Origin: Psychroflexus sp. MES1-P1E
Lineage (GTDB): Bacteria; Bacteroidota; Bacteroidia; Flavobacteriales; Flavobacteriaceae
Direction of reading: 5' to 3'
Assembly: GCF_002836055.1 (NCBI RefSeq)
Contig: NZ_PJBS01000349.1
Coordinates: 38,078-102,077, forward strand
DNA length: 64,000 nt
The notes below the pieces were generated by a model that worked only from the letters and a program-made list of their open reading frames with translations, ran no database searches and was not told the DNA's origin. Numbering within the stretch: position 1 is the stretch's first letter; each line of letters opens with the position of its first letter. Both the position numbers and the translations under genes were made by a program. This document shows, piece after piece, positions 9,455 through 18,581 of this stretch.

Positions 9455-10087
9455 ATGAAAAAATACGCTGTTCTTATTGTTTTGTTTGTTCTTCCTTTGG
9501 TAGCGTATTTATTTTTCTCTAGTGGGATCAATAGTTTTGGAAGACTCCCCGTGCTTAAAGAAAATCTTTCTTTATTGAACGAATTTGAAACTGACGTCAT
9601 CGCCTTCGACAATAAAATTACAATCTTGACTTTCTTTGGTAACGACTTTGAAGTGAAAAAGGTACATGCTTTCAATATGAAAGAGAAAATCTATGATCGT
9701 TATCACAAGTTTGACGATTTCCAAGTCGTTACACTGGTGGCGCCAAATTCAGAAGATGACATCGAAGAATTTAAAAGTGAAATCAATAAAACTTCAGATG
9801 CTGCAGATTGGTTTTTTCTTGAACTACCAGACGCTCAAATTAAAAAGGTGTTTGAAAGTTTGGAATCTGATTTAAAACTCGACGATAAGTTTTCTTCAAC
9901 TTTCGCTTTTGTTATTGATAAAAAAATGAGTTTGAGAGGGAGGAGTGACGACGAAGACGAAGGCACAAAATACGCCTACGACTTAAGCAACATAAAAGAG
10001 GTGAGCGATAAAATGAATGATGATATTAAAATCATTCTTGCAGAATATCGATTTGCCTTAAAAAAGAATAATGCGCAAAGAGAATAA
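9455..10087 (+). CDS. Uncharacterised membrane-anchored protein upstream of SCO
   Basis: 210 residues. One N-terminal hydrophobic segment (about 5-22), then a soluble part. The residues ITILTFFGNDFEVKKVHAF and later FAFVIDKKMSLRGR resemble the strand pattern of a thioredoxin-like fold, but no CxxC is present, so no redox activity can be claimed. Its place between oxidase subunit IV and SCO, five nt before the latter, suggests a role in oxidase copper-centre assembly. That role is inference from context only. Confidence 0.8.
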   Translation: MKKYAVLIVLFVLPLVAYLFFSSGINSFGRLPVLKENLSLLNEFETDVIAFDNKITILTFFGNDFEVKKVHAFNMKEKIYDRYHKFDDFQVVTLVAPNSEDDIEEFKSEINKTSDAADWFFLELPDAQIKKVFESLESDLKLDDKFSSTFAFVIDKKMSLRGRSDDEDEGTKYAYDLSNIKEVSDKMNDDIKIILAEYRFALKKNNAQRE

Positions 10088-10092
10088 AGACC

Positions 10093-10767
10093 ATGAAAAA
10101 ATACTCTTACGTAGGAATTTCACTTGTCATTTTAGTGTTTGGAATTTGGGTGGTTAGTGAATATCTAGCCCGTAATTCCAAGCAAAGTTTATCTTATATA
10201 GAAATAGAAGGCGAACGTAAAAAAGTTCCTAAATTTGATTTTAGAAATCAGAATAATAAAACGATTACCAATGAGGATTATCTTGGAAAAGTCTATGTTG
10301 TTGAGTTCTTTTTTGCCACTTGTCCAACTATTTGCCCTATTATGAATGAAAATTTATTGGAGGTACAAGATCAGTTTTATGGTAATATGAATTTTGGAAT
10401 AGCTTCATTCACTATTAACCCTGAGCATGACACTCCTAAAGTTTTGAAAAAGCATGCAGAAGAGCTCGGTGTTAAGCATCCCCATTGGAATTTCTTGACT
10501 GGCGATAAAGATAAAATTTATGAGCTTGCCAATAAAGGCTTTACTATTTATGCCCGAGAAGATGAGAATGCAGAGGGTGGGTTTGAGCACTCTGGGTTCT
10601 TTGCTTTGATTGACCAAGAAGGATACATCCGAAGTAGAAAAGATGAAGCAGGGAACTCTATTATTTTTTACCAAGGTTCGGTTCCTATCGATAATAATAG
10701 TGGTGAAGGGCATGAAACCCAACAAATTGATATTTTAATGGAGGACATTCAAATTCTTTTAAAATGA
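10093..10767 (+). CDS. SCO1/SenC family copper chaperone
   Basis: 224 residues with an N-terminal anchor (about 5-24) and a thioredoxin-like domain. The copper ligands are visible: CPTICPIM gives the CxxxC pair, and the downstream His lies in EHSGFFALID. SCO proteins deliver copper to the CuA site of oxidase subunit II and act outside the cytoplasmic membrane. The last four bases overlap the ATG of the DUF420 gene, indicating translational coupling. Confidence 0.94.
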   Translation: MKKYSYVGISLVILVFGIWVVSEYLARNSKQSLSYIEIEGERKKVPKFDFRNQNNKTITNEDYLGKVYVVEFFFATCPTICPIMNENLLEVQDQFYGNMNFGIASFTINPEHDTPKVLKKHAEELGVKHPHWNFLTGDKDKIYELANKGFTIYAREDENAEGGFEHSGFFALIDQEGYIRSRKDEAGNSIIFYQGSVPIDNNSGEGHETQQIDILMEDIQILLK

Positions 10768-11303
10768 AAGCTAGTTTAATCAAATCCGATAAAACGATGG
10801 TTCCAATTATTACTGGGCTCTCCATCGTCGTTCCAATAGTGGTCATTGTACTTATGAACCTGCCAACTCGTTATAACCTTCTTGGTCTGGATGTTGGGAC
10901 ATTTCCCTTTTTTCATGCAGTTATCAATGGACTCACAGCAATACTGCTATTTCTAGGATATCGATTTATAAAACAAAAGAAAAAAATTGAGCACAAAACT
11001 GTCATGATTACAGCTTTTGGTTTGTCGGCCCTTTTTTTAGTAAGCTACGTCATTTCTAAGATTAGTATCGACCCAGTTCCTTACGGGGGTGAAGGTTTTA
11101 TAAGGTACCTTTACTTTTTCATTCTTATTACACATATTGCTTTATCAGGAATAATTATCCCTTTGGTTCTTTTTACGATGTATAGAGGTTTGACAGGTGA
11201 ATATGATAAGCATAAAAAAATTGCGAGATGGACTTTTCCTATTTGGATGTATGTTGCTATAACAGGGGTTTTAGTCTACTTATTTATGTTACCTTATTAC
11301 TAA
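10764..11303 (+). CDS. DUF420 domain membrane protein
   Basis: 179 residues with five membrane segments. Histidines conserved in the family are visible in FFHAVINGLTA and ITHIALSGIIIPLVL. DUF420 (CtaM-like) proteins accompany heme-copper oxidase genes and are implicated in oxidase assembly in other bacteria. It overlaps the SCO gene by ATGA and precedes a small CxxC protein by 10 nt. Confidence 0.9.
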   Translation: MKASLIKSDKTMVPIITGLSIVVPIVVIVLMNLPTRYNLLGLDVGTFPFFHAVINGLTAILLFLGYRFIKQKKKIEHKTVMITAFGLSALFLVSYVISKISIDPVPYGGEGFIRYLYFFILITHIALSGIIIPLVLFTMYRGLTGEYDKHKKIARWTFPIWMYVAITGVLVYLFMLPYY

Positions 11304-11313
11304 AACAATAATC

Positions 11314-11553
11314 ATGATGAAAGCAAAAAGAGTTTTAATTACAGTGTCATTGGTTTTGTTTTTTGCCTTTGAGGCCAGCTCCCAATGTTCTATGTGTAGA
11401 GCTGTATTGGAGTCTGAAGCAGATCAAGGGGCTGCAAAAGCTATAAACGATGGTATAGTTTATCTAATGGCTTTTCCTTATATTTTGGTAGGCGGTGTAC
11501 TTTACGTCGTTTACAGAACTTTTAAAAATAAAAAATCTCAACAAAACTCATAA
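11314..11553 (+). CDS. Small membrane protein with exported CxxC
   Basis: 79 residues: signal-like hydrophobic segment (about 7-23), then SSQCSMCRAVLESE with a CxxC, a short polar region, a second membrane helix (about 48-67) and a lysine-rich tail. I do not recognise a named family. Its position at the end of the SCO-DUF420 run suggests a metal or redox role in oxidase maturation; this is inference. Start may be either of two adjacent ATG codons (11314 or 11317). Confidence 0.75.
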   Translation: MMKAKRVLITVSLVLFFAFEASSQCSMCRAVLESEADQGAAKAINDGIVYLMAFPYILVGGVLYVVYRTFKNKKSQQNS

Positions 11554-11554
11554 A

Positions 11555-11908
11555 ATGAAAAAAGTATTCTATCTATCCACTTGTGATACCTGCAAGCATA
11601 TTTTAGGTAAGTTGTCTTTGCCTGAAGATATAAAGCTACAGGACCTTAAGAAAGATCATATTTCTGAAGAGGACTTGGAATACCTTTTTAAATATACAAG
11701 ATCTTACGAACTCTTACTTAATAAGAGAGCTCAAAGATATAAAGAAGAGGGGTTAAAAGATGAGAACTTGTCTGAGGAAGAAATAAAAACGTGTATTCTA
11801 TCTCACTATACTTTTTTAAAGCGACCTATATTTATTTATGATGAAAAGATATTCATAGGAAATGATAAGCACACCGTAGACGCTTTGAAGTCTTTGTTTC
11901 ATGAGTAA
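11555..11908 (+). CDS. ArsC/Spx-like thioredoxin-fold protein
   Basis: 117 residues from the ATG at 11555, immediately after the previous stop. A longer frame starting at 11495 would overlap the previous gene and lacks a sensible N-terminus. The sequence begins MKKVFYLSTCDTCKHILGKL, an ArsC/Spx-type active-site loop with CxxC, and has RPIFIYDEKIFIGND near the end, the conserved cis-proline region. Family members are arsenate reductases or redox regulators; which one this is cannot be decided, and it is 4.4 kb from the arsenic cluster. Confidence 0.82.
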   Translation: MKKVFYLSTCDTCKHILGKLSLPEDIKLQDLKKDHISEEDLEYLFKYTRSYELLLNKRAQRYKEEGLKDENLSEEEIKTCILSHYTFLKRPIFIYDEKIFIGNDKHTVDALKSLFHE

Positions 11909-12803
11909 ACGAGTTCAAGCGTTAATTGCTGCCTTATTTGCAACCTCTGTGTTTGGCGTCACCCATACTCTAGCTAAAGGCTTAATGCCAGATTATATTC
12001 AACCTTTAGGTTTTATATTGATAAGAGTATTAGGTGCGGGTATTCTATTTTGGATTGTTAGTTTTTTCATTAAAAATGAAAAAATTAAAAAAGAACATTG
12101 GCCAAGACTATTATTATGCGCTCTTCTTGGGATGGCTCTCAATATGCTGTTTTTCTTTAAGGGCTTGAGTTTAACCACTCCGATTAATAGCTCTGTAATT
12201 GTGACCATAACTCCCATTTTGGTATTTGTATTATCCGCACTTTTAATCAGAGAAAAAGTAACTTGGCTCAAGTGTTTGGGAGCTGTAATCGGTCTATTCG
12301 GTGGGCTTGCCTTAATTATATTTGGCGTACAACAACAAGTCGACGCTCCTAATATTCCGCTTGGTAATGCAATGATTTTTGTCAATGCATCATCCTATGG
12401 TTTGTTTTTAATTGTTGCCAAACCTTTAACTAAAATCTATCACCCTGTTACGCTTATGCGTTGGCTATTTTTAACCTCTATCATTATAAACCTACCCATT
12501 GGTTGGACAGAGTTTGTAAGTGTAGAATGGCAAGCTTTGCCTTTTTCTATTATTTGGCGAATAGGGTTTGTGATTGTAGGGACTACTTTTTTAACTTACC
12601 TGTTGAATATTTTTGCCCTCAAATATTTATCTGCTTCTACTATTGGAGTATTTGTATACATACAACCTGTCATAGCTATAGCTTTTGCTATTATTTCTGG
12701 AGCAGATGAACTCAATGGATTAAAAATTATTTCTGCTATACTCGTTTTCTTAGGAGTTTTTATGGTCACCAAAAATCCATCTAGGAAAAGAGCTAAAGCT
12801 TGA
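11901..12803 (+). CDS. EamA-family (DMT) transporter
   Basis: 300 residues with ten membrane helices in two EamA repeats (about 5-140 and 150-292), the drug/metabolite transporter fold. Internal landmarks are GLSLTTPINSSVIVTITPI in repeat one and ALKYLSASTIGVFVYIQP in repeat two. Probably an inner-membrane exporter of metabolites or amino acids; substrate unknown. It overlaps the ArsC/Spx-like gene by 8 nt. A hairpin 46 nt downstream probably ends the transcript. Confidence 0.92.
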   Translation: MSKRVQALIAALFATSVFGVTHTLAKGLMPDYIQPLGFILIRVLGAGILFWIVSFFIKNEKIKKEHWPRLLLCALLGMALNMLFFFKGLSLTTPINSSVIVTITPILVFVLSALLIREKVTWLKCLGAVIGLFGGLALIIFGVQQQVDAPNIPLGNAMIFVNASSYGLFLIVAKPLTKIYHPVTLMRWLFLTSIIINLPIGWTEFVSVEWQALPFSIIWRIGFVIVGTTFLTYLLNIFALKYLSASTIGVFVYIQPVIAIAFAIISGADELNGLKIISAILVFLGVFMVTKNPSRKRAKA

Positions 12804-12848
12804 TATATTTTTATTATTCCTGGTGTTTGTAGCAGTTGCTTTTCTGAA

Positions 12849-12885
12849 AAAAAGTAATTATTAGCTACGTAATAATTACTTTTTT
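12849..12885 (+). terminator. Terminator after the EamA gene
   Basis: Fifteen-bp perfect AT-rich inverted repeat aaaaagtaattatta with loop gctacg, ending in six T; usable on both strands. Bases 12886-13097 that follow show no gene or other recognisable element. Confidence 0.75.
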
Positions 12886-13097
12886 AAATGCTTGAAAAGA
12901 TCTTTAGGTAGTATTTATTTTAAAAATCGGATAACTTTTTGCATATAAAATCAGTGATTTCATCATTGAAGTCTGGGTTTAAATTGTCTGAAACTTATCT
13001 AGTGAATAGATGTTTTTATTCTTTTGGACATCGATTTAAAGGCATAACGGTATTAGAAAATACTAAGATTTAAAGTGCTCACTAACAACATAAAGGA

Positions 13098-13127
13098 TAA
13101 AAAAAAGACCACCTTTTCAGGTGGTCT
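13098..13127 (-). terminator. Terminator of the fasciclin gene
   Basis: Perfect stem agaccacc / ggtggtct (13106-13113 and 13120-13127), loop of six. The run of A at 13098-13106 is a U tract in the minus-strand transcript. Lies 20 nt after the stop. Confidence 0.88.
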
Positions 13128-13147
13128 ATAAACTAAACTAAGTTTTT

Positions 13148-13615
13148 TTACTTAGGCATTACAACACTATCAATAGCATGAATCACTCCGTTAGAAGCCG
13201 CAACATCTGCAATAACGACAGTTGACTTTCCACCATTTGCATCAGTTAAAATTACTTTTCCATCTTCAAGGCTTAAGTCAATCTTACCACCTTGAACAGT
13301 ATCTACAGTAAATTTACCATCATTTTCAGTAATTGCACTTATCAATGCAGCAGATTCAAACTTTCCAGAAACAACATGGTAGGTAAGTACACTTGCTAAT
13401 TTCTCTTTGCTTTCTGGCTTTAATAAAGTGTCTACAGTGCCTTCAGGTAATTTGTTAAAGGCATCATTGGTTGGTGCTAATACTGTAAATGGTCCTTCAC
13501 CACTTAAGGTATCAACCAATTCTGCTGCCTTTACTGCTGCAACTAATGTTGTAAAAGAATCATTTCCAGCTGCGACGCCCACTATATTCGGGAGGTCATT
13601 TTTTGAATTTTCCAT
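13148..13615 (-). CDS. Fasciclin (FAS1) domain protein without signal peptide
   Basis: 155 residues consisting of one FAS1 domain. Both family boxes are visible: FTVLAPTNDAFNKLP (H1) and DVAASNGVIHAIDSVVMP (H2), with the YHVV strand between. FAS1 proteins are normally secreted or lipid-anchored adhesion modules. Here the sequence starts MENSKNDLPNIVGVA with no hydrophobic leader, and an in-frame TAA lies ten bases upstream of the ATG, so no longer start is possible. Either it is cytoplasmic or an exported form was lost. A good terminator follows. Confidence 0.9.
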   Translation of the reverse strand: MENSKNDLPNIVGVAAGNDSFTTLVAAVKAAELVDTLSGEGPFTVLAPTNDAFNKLPEGTVDTLLKPESKEKLASVLTYHVVSGKFESAALISAITENDGKFTVDTVQGGKIDLSLEDGKVILTDANGGKSTVVIADVAASNGVIHAIDSVVMPK

Positions 13616-13827
13616 ATTTTTATTTTATTAATTTGAATACAAACTTAATTTATTCAACTACTAGTTTAAGTTAACAAATATCACAATGAGGAAATTATTA
13701 TCATTGGCTTTAGCTTATGGTTTGTAAGCTATAGCTGTGTTTAGCTTTAGTATTTGTAAGTGGCGTGGATGTTAGTTTTTTTGAAAAACTTGAAATTTGT
13801 CCCCTTCAGCGTTTAGATAAACCATCT

Positions 13828-16263
13828 CTATTTTGATGCAAAAAAAGATTTCAAAGTGTTAACGTCAAGGAAATATTGCAATCGGATTGAGAAGATATGT
13901 TGTATATCCTGCTGAAATAAATTAGTAAACGTAGTTTCAAAATTATCTTCAGCTTCAGACGTAGTGCTAAACAATTGATTTCTATACAGAGCGGTTAAAA
14001 AGCTTCCAGGCGCAAATTGCCAAGAATAATTTAAATCCAAATTCCAAGTACTGAAATTGATATCAGGATTGGAATCCAAGCTGGTTTTTGGTAAATTTTT
14101 ATTTTCAGAAAGTCTTCCGTTTGGATTGAGACCATACATAAACTCGTCATATTTCACCATATCCCAATAATGCCTCAGTTGCAAGTTGAAACCATGGAAG
14201 GGGTTAAAATTATAATTTGCAGAGATACTGTTAATTAAAATTGTCCTATCCCGTTCTCCAAAAATAGGTTCTTGGTTCAAAAAGTTAGCAAAGCCTCTGT
14301 CATTTATTTGTTTATCGAATGTGAAGTTATACACCATAAAGAAGTAGTCGTTGAATCTTACACGAGGCTCTAAGTTTAGTTTGTAAGCGTAAGAATCTCT
14401 CCCTTCTTCAAAAAATGTATTTGTATTTGCCCTTATGTCAATGGCGAAAGTGCGATTGTAGTTAGTTGAAAGAAATCCACCAAAATTTGTGAAATTTTCA
14501 TAAATAAAAAATCGATTGTCGACGCGAGGTTCAAAATAATCAAACTGTCGTCCCGGCTCCATACCAATATTAAAACCATAAGTGTCTAGTTTAGGAGATG
14601 TAGCAAAGAAACTAGTAGACAACTCTAAGCCAGTATAGGTGTTAGGGGAAGCCAACTGTTTATAGAGAGAGGCGAAGGTGAGTCTATAAGTTTGAAAGTT
14701 GGAGGTTGGCTCAAAAATACGATAAGAAGCTTCAGCTGTAATATTATTAAAATTATTCCTGAGTAAAAGCCCAAGGTCATTAATGTCATATTTTTTATCT
14801 GCGTAATCATACCTTAGCGATAATTGGTATTGATCACTGATTTTGGCAATCTCTAAAGCTGAGCTAAAACCTGTCTTGTCATCGGTTTGGAGATTGAGAT
14901 GACTCATTTTGAATTCACCCGCAACTTTATAGGTGTTTTTGTTATTGATAAGGTCAAACAATGCTCCTGTGACGTTTGCATTTCTAAAATCTCCTGAACG
15001 GGTTACATTGGTGTTGATTAAACTTACCGAAGAATTTCTGTTAAATTGCTGGTCAACTACCAAAATACTATAGTTTGTTAATGGTTCTATAACTTGCTCT
15101 CTGGTTTGGTTTTGAAGAGTGTCTGATGCTATTGCCTTAGTAGACTCTGTAATGGCATTAAAAACCCCTATGCCAAGACCATTTTTAAGGCGACCAGACA
15201 TTTTAATAGCATTAAGCAGGTCTATATTATTTGGTTCGTTTTCTGCGACTTCATTTCTTCCTAGATTTAAAGTTCCTGTAGGCTCGTTTCCTACTCGTCT
15301 GGAAAAAAACAAATCTCCTTTCGTGAATAAATCTATGCCTTCGGTAAAAAATTGACGTTGTTCTGCAAACGTTTGCTCAAATGGGCCTATATTGAGAACA
15401 ACATCATCAAATCTAGCTTGACTAAAATCTGGAATAAGGGTAGCATCCAAAGTAAGATTATCCGTGATGCCATATTTCAAATCAAGGCCAAGTTTAAAAT
15501 CTGTGGAAGTTTGATCACCAACTGTATTAATAATTCCTGTTGTAAACGGATATAAATTTAAGCGTAATGGGGGTTGAAGATTTTTAATGCCAAAGAGTAT
15601 ACCGTGATATAATCCTTCATAACCTATGGTTCTATCTATAGGATTCCAAGCATATTCCGCTCGTTCTCTTCTAAAATATCTTCGGAATTGCACTCCCCAG
15701 CTTTGGACATCCGTTTTTGGAAACCTTAGTGTTCTGTAAGGGATCTCCATTTCCAATTGCCATCCAAAATCGGTAAGCTTAACTGCGCTTTCCCAAACGG
15801 CATTCCAACCAAAATCCTGACCGATGCTTGGTGAAGACAAAGCATCGGCTTGGGTGCCAGAACTGAAGACGATAAATTGAGTGTCATTTTGAGCATCGTT
15901 ATTCGGGTTAAGAACCAGAGTAAAATAATCAGTTTGCCCAAACTCATCCCTAATGGTATTTTGACTCATGATTTTACGGGGATCATCATAGAGTTTTGCT
16001 GAAATAAATATAGCTTGGTCATTATAAAATAATTTGACTTCCGTTCTCCGATCTGGTGTTGCAGGAAGGCTTATGTTAGGGGTAAATTGAACGAAGTCAC
16101 TAGCGATTTTTATAGACTGCCAAACCTCATCTGATAAATTACCATCTATAACAGGAGCCTTGTCTTGTCTTGTGATTTGGTATTGCTTCTTTGCTTGTGA
16201 AAAAGTTAGATTAACCACACACAAAAAAAATAAACACACCCAACGAGTATTCATAAAAGTCAA
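13828..16263 (-). CDS. DUF5916 protein with CBM9-like domain
   Basis: 811 residues. A signal peptide ends near FSQA (about residue 23). Then comes a family-9-like carbohydrate-binding domain (about 35-235, starting APVIDGNLSDEVW and including YNDQAIFISAKLYDD), followed by the DUF5916 region, a beta-barrel-like part rich in aromatic strands up to the C-terminus. Frequent in Bacteroidota, probably an outer-membrane protein of unknown function. The second Met (base 16254) is an equally good start. It is divergent from the ArsR gene across a 93-nt gap. Confidence 0.88.
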   Translation of the reverse strand: MTFMNTRWVCLFFLCVVNLTFSQAKKQYQITRQDKAPVIDGNLSDEVWQSIKIASDFVQFTPNISLPATPDRRTEVKLFYNDQAIFISAKLYDDPRKIMSQNTIRDEFGQTDYFTLVLNPNNDAQNDTQFIVFSSGTQADALSSPSIGQDFGWNAVWESAVKLTDFGWQLEMEIPYRTLRFPKTDVQSWGVQFRRYFRRERAEYAWNPIDRTIGYEGLYHGILFGIKNLQPPLRLNLYPFTTGIINTVGDQTSTDFKLGLDLKYGITDNLTLDATLIPDFSQARFDDVVLNIGPFEQTFAEQRQFFTEGIDLFTKGDLFFSRRVGNEPTGTLNLGRNEVAENEPNNIDLLNAIKMSGRLKNGLGIGVFNAITESTKAIASDTLQNQTREQVIEPLTNYSILVVDQQFNRNSSVSLINTNVTRSGDFRNANVTGALFDLINNKNTYKVAGEFKMSHLNLQTDDKTGFSSALEIAKISDQYQLSLRYDYADKKYDINDLGLLLRNNFNNITAEASYRIFEPTSNFQTYRLTFASLYKQLASPNTYTGLELSTSFFATSPKLDTYGFNIGMEPGRQFDYFEPRVDNRFFIYENFTNFGGFLSTNYNRTFAIDIRANTNTFFEEGRDSYAYKLNLEPRVRFNDYFFMVYNFTFDKQINDRGFANFLNQEPIFGERDRTILINSISANYNFNPFHGFNLQLRHYWDMVKYDEFMYGLNPNGRLSENKNLPKTSLDSNPDINFSTWNLDLNYSWQFAPGSFLTALYRNQLFSTTSEAEDNFETTFTNLFQQDIQHIFSIRLQYFLDVNTLKSFFASK

Positions 16264-16356
16264 GATTATAGGCTTTTGACTTTACTTGATAAAAAAAGTA
16301 AAAAGGCTTTTAAAGTTTATTATTAATCGTAATATTGCTATATATAGATTTAAGAA

Positions 16357-16686
16357 ATGGGAATTACACGCACAGAATTATTTACAAACAAACAAAATGA
16401 ATTTGCGCAGATTGCAAAAGTATTTGGTCACCCAGCACGTTTGGCAATTCTAGAAGTTTTACTTAAGAGCAGCACTTGTATTTGTGGCGATCTGGTTGAG
16501 GAATTAGGCTTAGCTCAATCCACTATCAGCCAACATTTAAAAGAGCTTAAAAATGCTGATATTATTAAAGGGAATATTGAAGGGAATTCAATTTGCTATT
16601 GTATTAATGAAGAAAAGTGGTTTGAATTGAAAGTGACTTTCAATGAACTTTTTGACAGGTATCCCAATCCAAAAGAGTGTTGTTAA
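16357..16686 (+). CDS. arsR: ArsR-family metal-responsive repressor
   Basis: 109 residues forming a winged helix-turn-helix. KVFGHPARLAILEVLL is the ArsR N-terminal helix, and LGLAQSTISQHLKELKNADI is the recognition region. A CxC in the STCICGDLV helix and a terminal cysteine pair (KECC) are candidate As(III) ligands. It probably represses the following arsenic genes and is released by arsenite. It is the first gene of the cluster but is separated from DUF6428 by 369 bp holding a broken gene. Confidence 0.92.
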   Translation: MGITRTELFTNKQNEFAQIAKVFGHPARLAILEVLLKSSTCICGDLVEELGLAQSTISQHLKELKNADIIKGNIEGNSICYCINEEKWFELKVTFNELFDRYPNPKECC

Positions 16687-16875
16687 GGATAAATTTATTC
16701 TTTCTATTGATTTATGTTGATACTATGTATTGAGAGCTAGAAAATATTTCACACGAAGAATAAAAAGAAAGAGCAGTCATTAAAAATAATTACAGGGAAA
16801 GAAAATAATAGACGACTATTCTATAAACCTCTTAGAAATGAATTGTGTAAATGCTTAGTTTGAATATCAAATATA

Positions 16876-17028
16876 ATGATGACAGAAAAGGAACTCTTTT
16901 TTAAGGTAACAGGAATCGCTTTAGGTTTACATAAAAGGCTTAGACCCCGCTTGTTTGAGTCCACATAGGAATGTGCCTTAAATTAGGATTTGCTAATTAG
17001 TTGGCACCTTTTGCGTGAAATAAAAGAT
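16876..17028 (+). pseudogene. Remnant of a GxxExxY-family gene
   Basis: Starting at ATG 16876 the frame reads TEKELFFKVTGIALGLHKRL and then RPRLFEST, followed by a stop at 16966-16968 and ECALN after it. This matches the N-terminus of GxxExxY proteins (PD-(D/E)XK fold; usual pattern LGPGLLESVYEECL), with the first Gly, the Pro-Gly and the second Glu lost. Only about 50 codons remain. It fills most of the ArsR-DUF6428 gap; bases 16687-16875 hold nothing recognisable. Confidence 0.5.
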
Positions 17029-17055
17029 TGAATTAAATAATAAAAGCACTATAAA

Positions 17056-17508
17056 ATGACACTTAAACAAGTAAAAAAACATTTGGCTAAAGTCGAGGTT
17101 TTAAAGTTTCAATTACCAGACGGAAGTATAGTTCCAGCTCATTTCCATGTCACAGAAGTTGGACAAGTTACCAAAGACTTTATGGATTGTGGAGGAACAT
17201 TACGACATGAAAAAGTGGTTAATTTTCAGCTGTGGAATGCAGATGACATTGACCACAGATTGCAACCAAAAAAGCTGAAAAACATCATTCAGCTTTCAGA
17301 AAGCAAACTTTTTATAGACGATAGATTGGAAGTTGAAGTGGAGTACCAAGGTGATACCATAGGAAAATACTATTTAGGTTTTAATGATGGAAAATTTCAA
17401 TTGGTGAGCACGCTTACAGATTGCCTAGCTAAGGATAAATGTGGAATTCCGGAACCTGAGTCCGCAGAGCAAAATTCTGTTTGTTCTCCAGAATCTGGGT
17501 GTTGCTGA
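17056..17508 (+). CDS. DUF6428 family protein of the arsenic cluster
   Basis: 150 residues, soluble. The start MTLKQVKKHLAKVEVLKFQLPDG and the motif VPAHFHVTEVG are typical of DUF6428. The C-terminus is cysteine-rich (CLAKDKCG, then SVCSPESGCC), giving six cysteines in the last 30 residues, which would suit As(III) binding. The family repeatedly sits between arsR and ACR3 genes in Flavobacteriia, but its function is not established. The ACR3 gene follows 40 nt later. Confidence 0.85.
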   Translation: MTLKQVKKHLAKVEVLKFQLPDGSIVPAHFHVTEVGQVTKDFMDCGGTLRHEKVVNFQLWNADDIDHRLQPKKLKNIIQLSESKLFIDDRLEVEVEYQGDTIGKYYLGFNDGKFQLVSTLTDCLAKDKCGIPEPESAEQNSVCSPESGCC

Positions 17509-17548
17509 TGCTGATGAATTATTTAGATAAACCACTGATTCTAATTTG

Positions 17549-18559
17549 ATGGGAAAGTTTGAAAAATACTTAAGCCTATGGGTAGCTTTAGCTATAATCC
17601 TAGGTATTTTTGTAGGTCGTTTTTTTGGAGATTCTATAGAGTTTCTCAGTGAACTTGAAGTAGCAAAAGTCAATATTCCTGTAGCTATTTTGGTCTGGAT
17701 GATGATTTACCCTATTATGGTTCAAATTGACTTTTCATCTTTAAAAAACGTTACCAAAAACAGTAAAGGTATTGGATTAACTTTGGTCATTAATTGGTTG
17801 GTGAAACCCTTTACAATGGCCTTTTTTGCTTGGTTATTCCTCGATCAGATTTTTCAGGCCCATCTATCTCCGGAAGATGCACAGCAATATATCGCAGGAG
17901 CTATTATCCTTGGAGCGGCCCCATGTACGGCAATGGTATTTGTTTGGTCTTATTTAACCAAGGGAGATGCCAATTATACACTGGTGCAAGTTTCACTCAA
18001 TGACATAATATTGCTTATCCTTTTCATACCTATCGTAAAGCTTCTCTTAGGGGTGACCAATATTGAAATCCCTTACGATACCTTGATTTATTCAGTACTA
18101 ATTTTTGTCGTTATTCCTCTTACTGCCGGCTATCTGTCCAATAGATACTTGATAAAGAAAAAGGGTTTGGAGTGGTTTAATTCGGTTTTTTTAGCGAAGC
18201 TGAAGCCAGTCTCTATGATTGCACTCATAACTACTTTAGTTCTTTTATTTGCCTTTCAAGGGGATAAAATCGTCAATAATCCTTTTGATATTTTGTTGAT
18301 TGCAGTCCCCCTTACCATTCAGACTTATTTCATTTTTTTTATAACATGGTTCTTAGGTAAATATTTAAAACTGAAGCATAATGTGTGTGCACCATCTGCA
18401 ATGATTGGCGCTAGTAATTTCTTTGAACTTGCAGTCGCCGTTGCTATTTCACTATTTGGCCTTAATTCTGGGGCTTCACTAGCTACGGTTGTAGGGGTAC
18501 TTATAGAAGTGCCAATTATGCTGTCTTTAGTCGCTTTAGCTAATAAGTGGAAGTATTAA
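17549..18559 (+). CDS. arsB: ACR3-family arsenite efflux pump
   Basis: 336 residues from the ATG at 17549 (an in-frame TTG just upstream is less likely). About ten membrane helices of the bile/arsenite/riboflavin transporter fold. The essential cysteine of ACR3 pumps is seen in [12 protein letters not shown] at Cys126. It extrudes arsenite from the cytoplasm using the proton gradient and works with the arsenate reductase downstream. A hairpin repeat lies between this gene and the reductase. Also called acr3 in the literature. Confidence 0.95.
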   Translation: MGKFEKYLSLWVALAIILGIFVGRFFGDSIEFLSELEVAKVNIPVAILVWMMIYPIMVQIDFSSLKNVTKNSKGIGLTLVINWLVKPFTMAFFAWLFLDQIFQAHLSPEDAQQYIAGAIILGAAPCTAMVFVWSYLTKGDANYTLVQVSLNDIILLILFIPIVKLLLGVTNIEIPYDTLIYSVLIFVVIPLTAGYLSNRYLIKKKGLEWFNSVFLAKLKPVSMIALITTLVLLFAFQGDKIVNNPFDILLIAVPLTIQTYFIFFITWFLGKYLKLKHNVCAPSAMIGASNFFELAVAVAISLFGLNSGASLATVVGVLIEVPIMLSLVALANKWKY

Positions 18560-18581
18560 ACTCTAGATATATCCTTAACTA

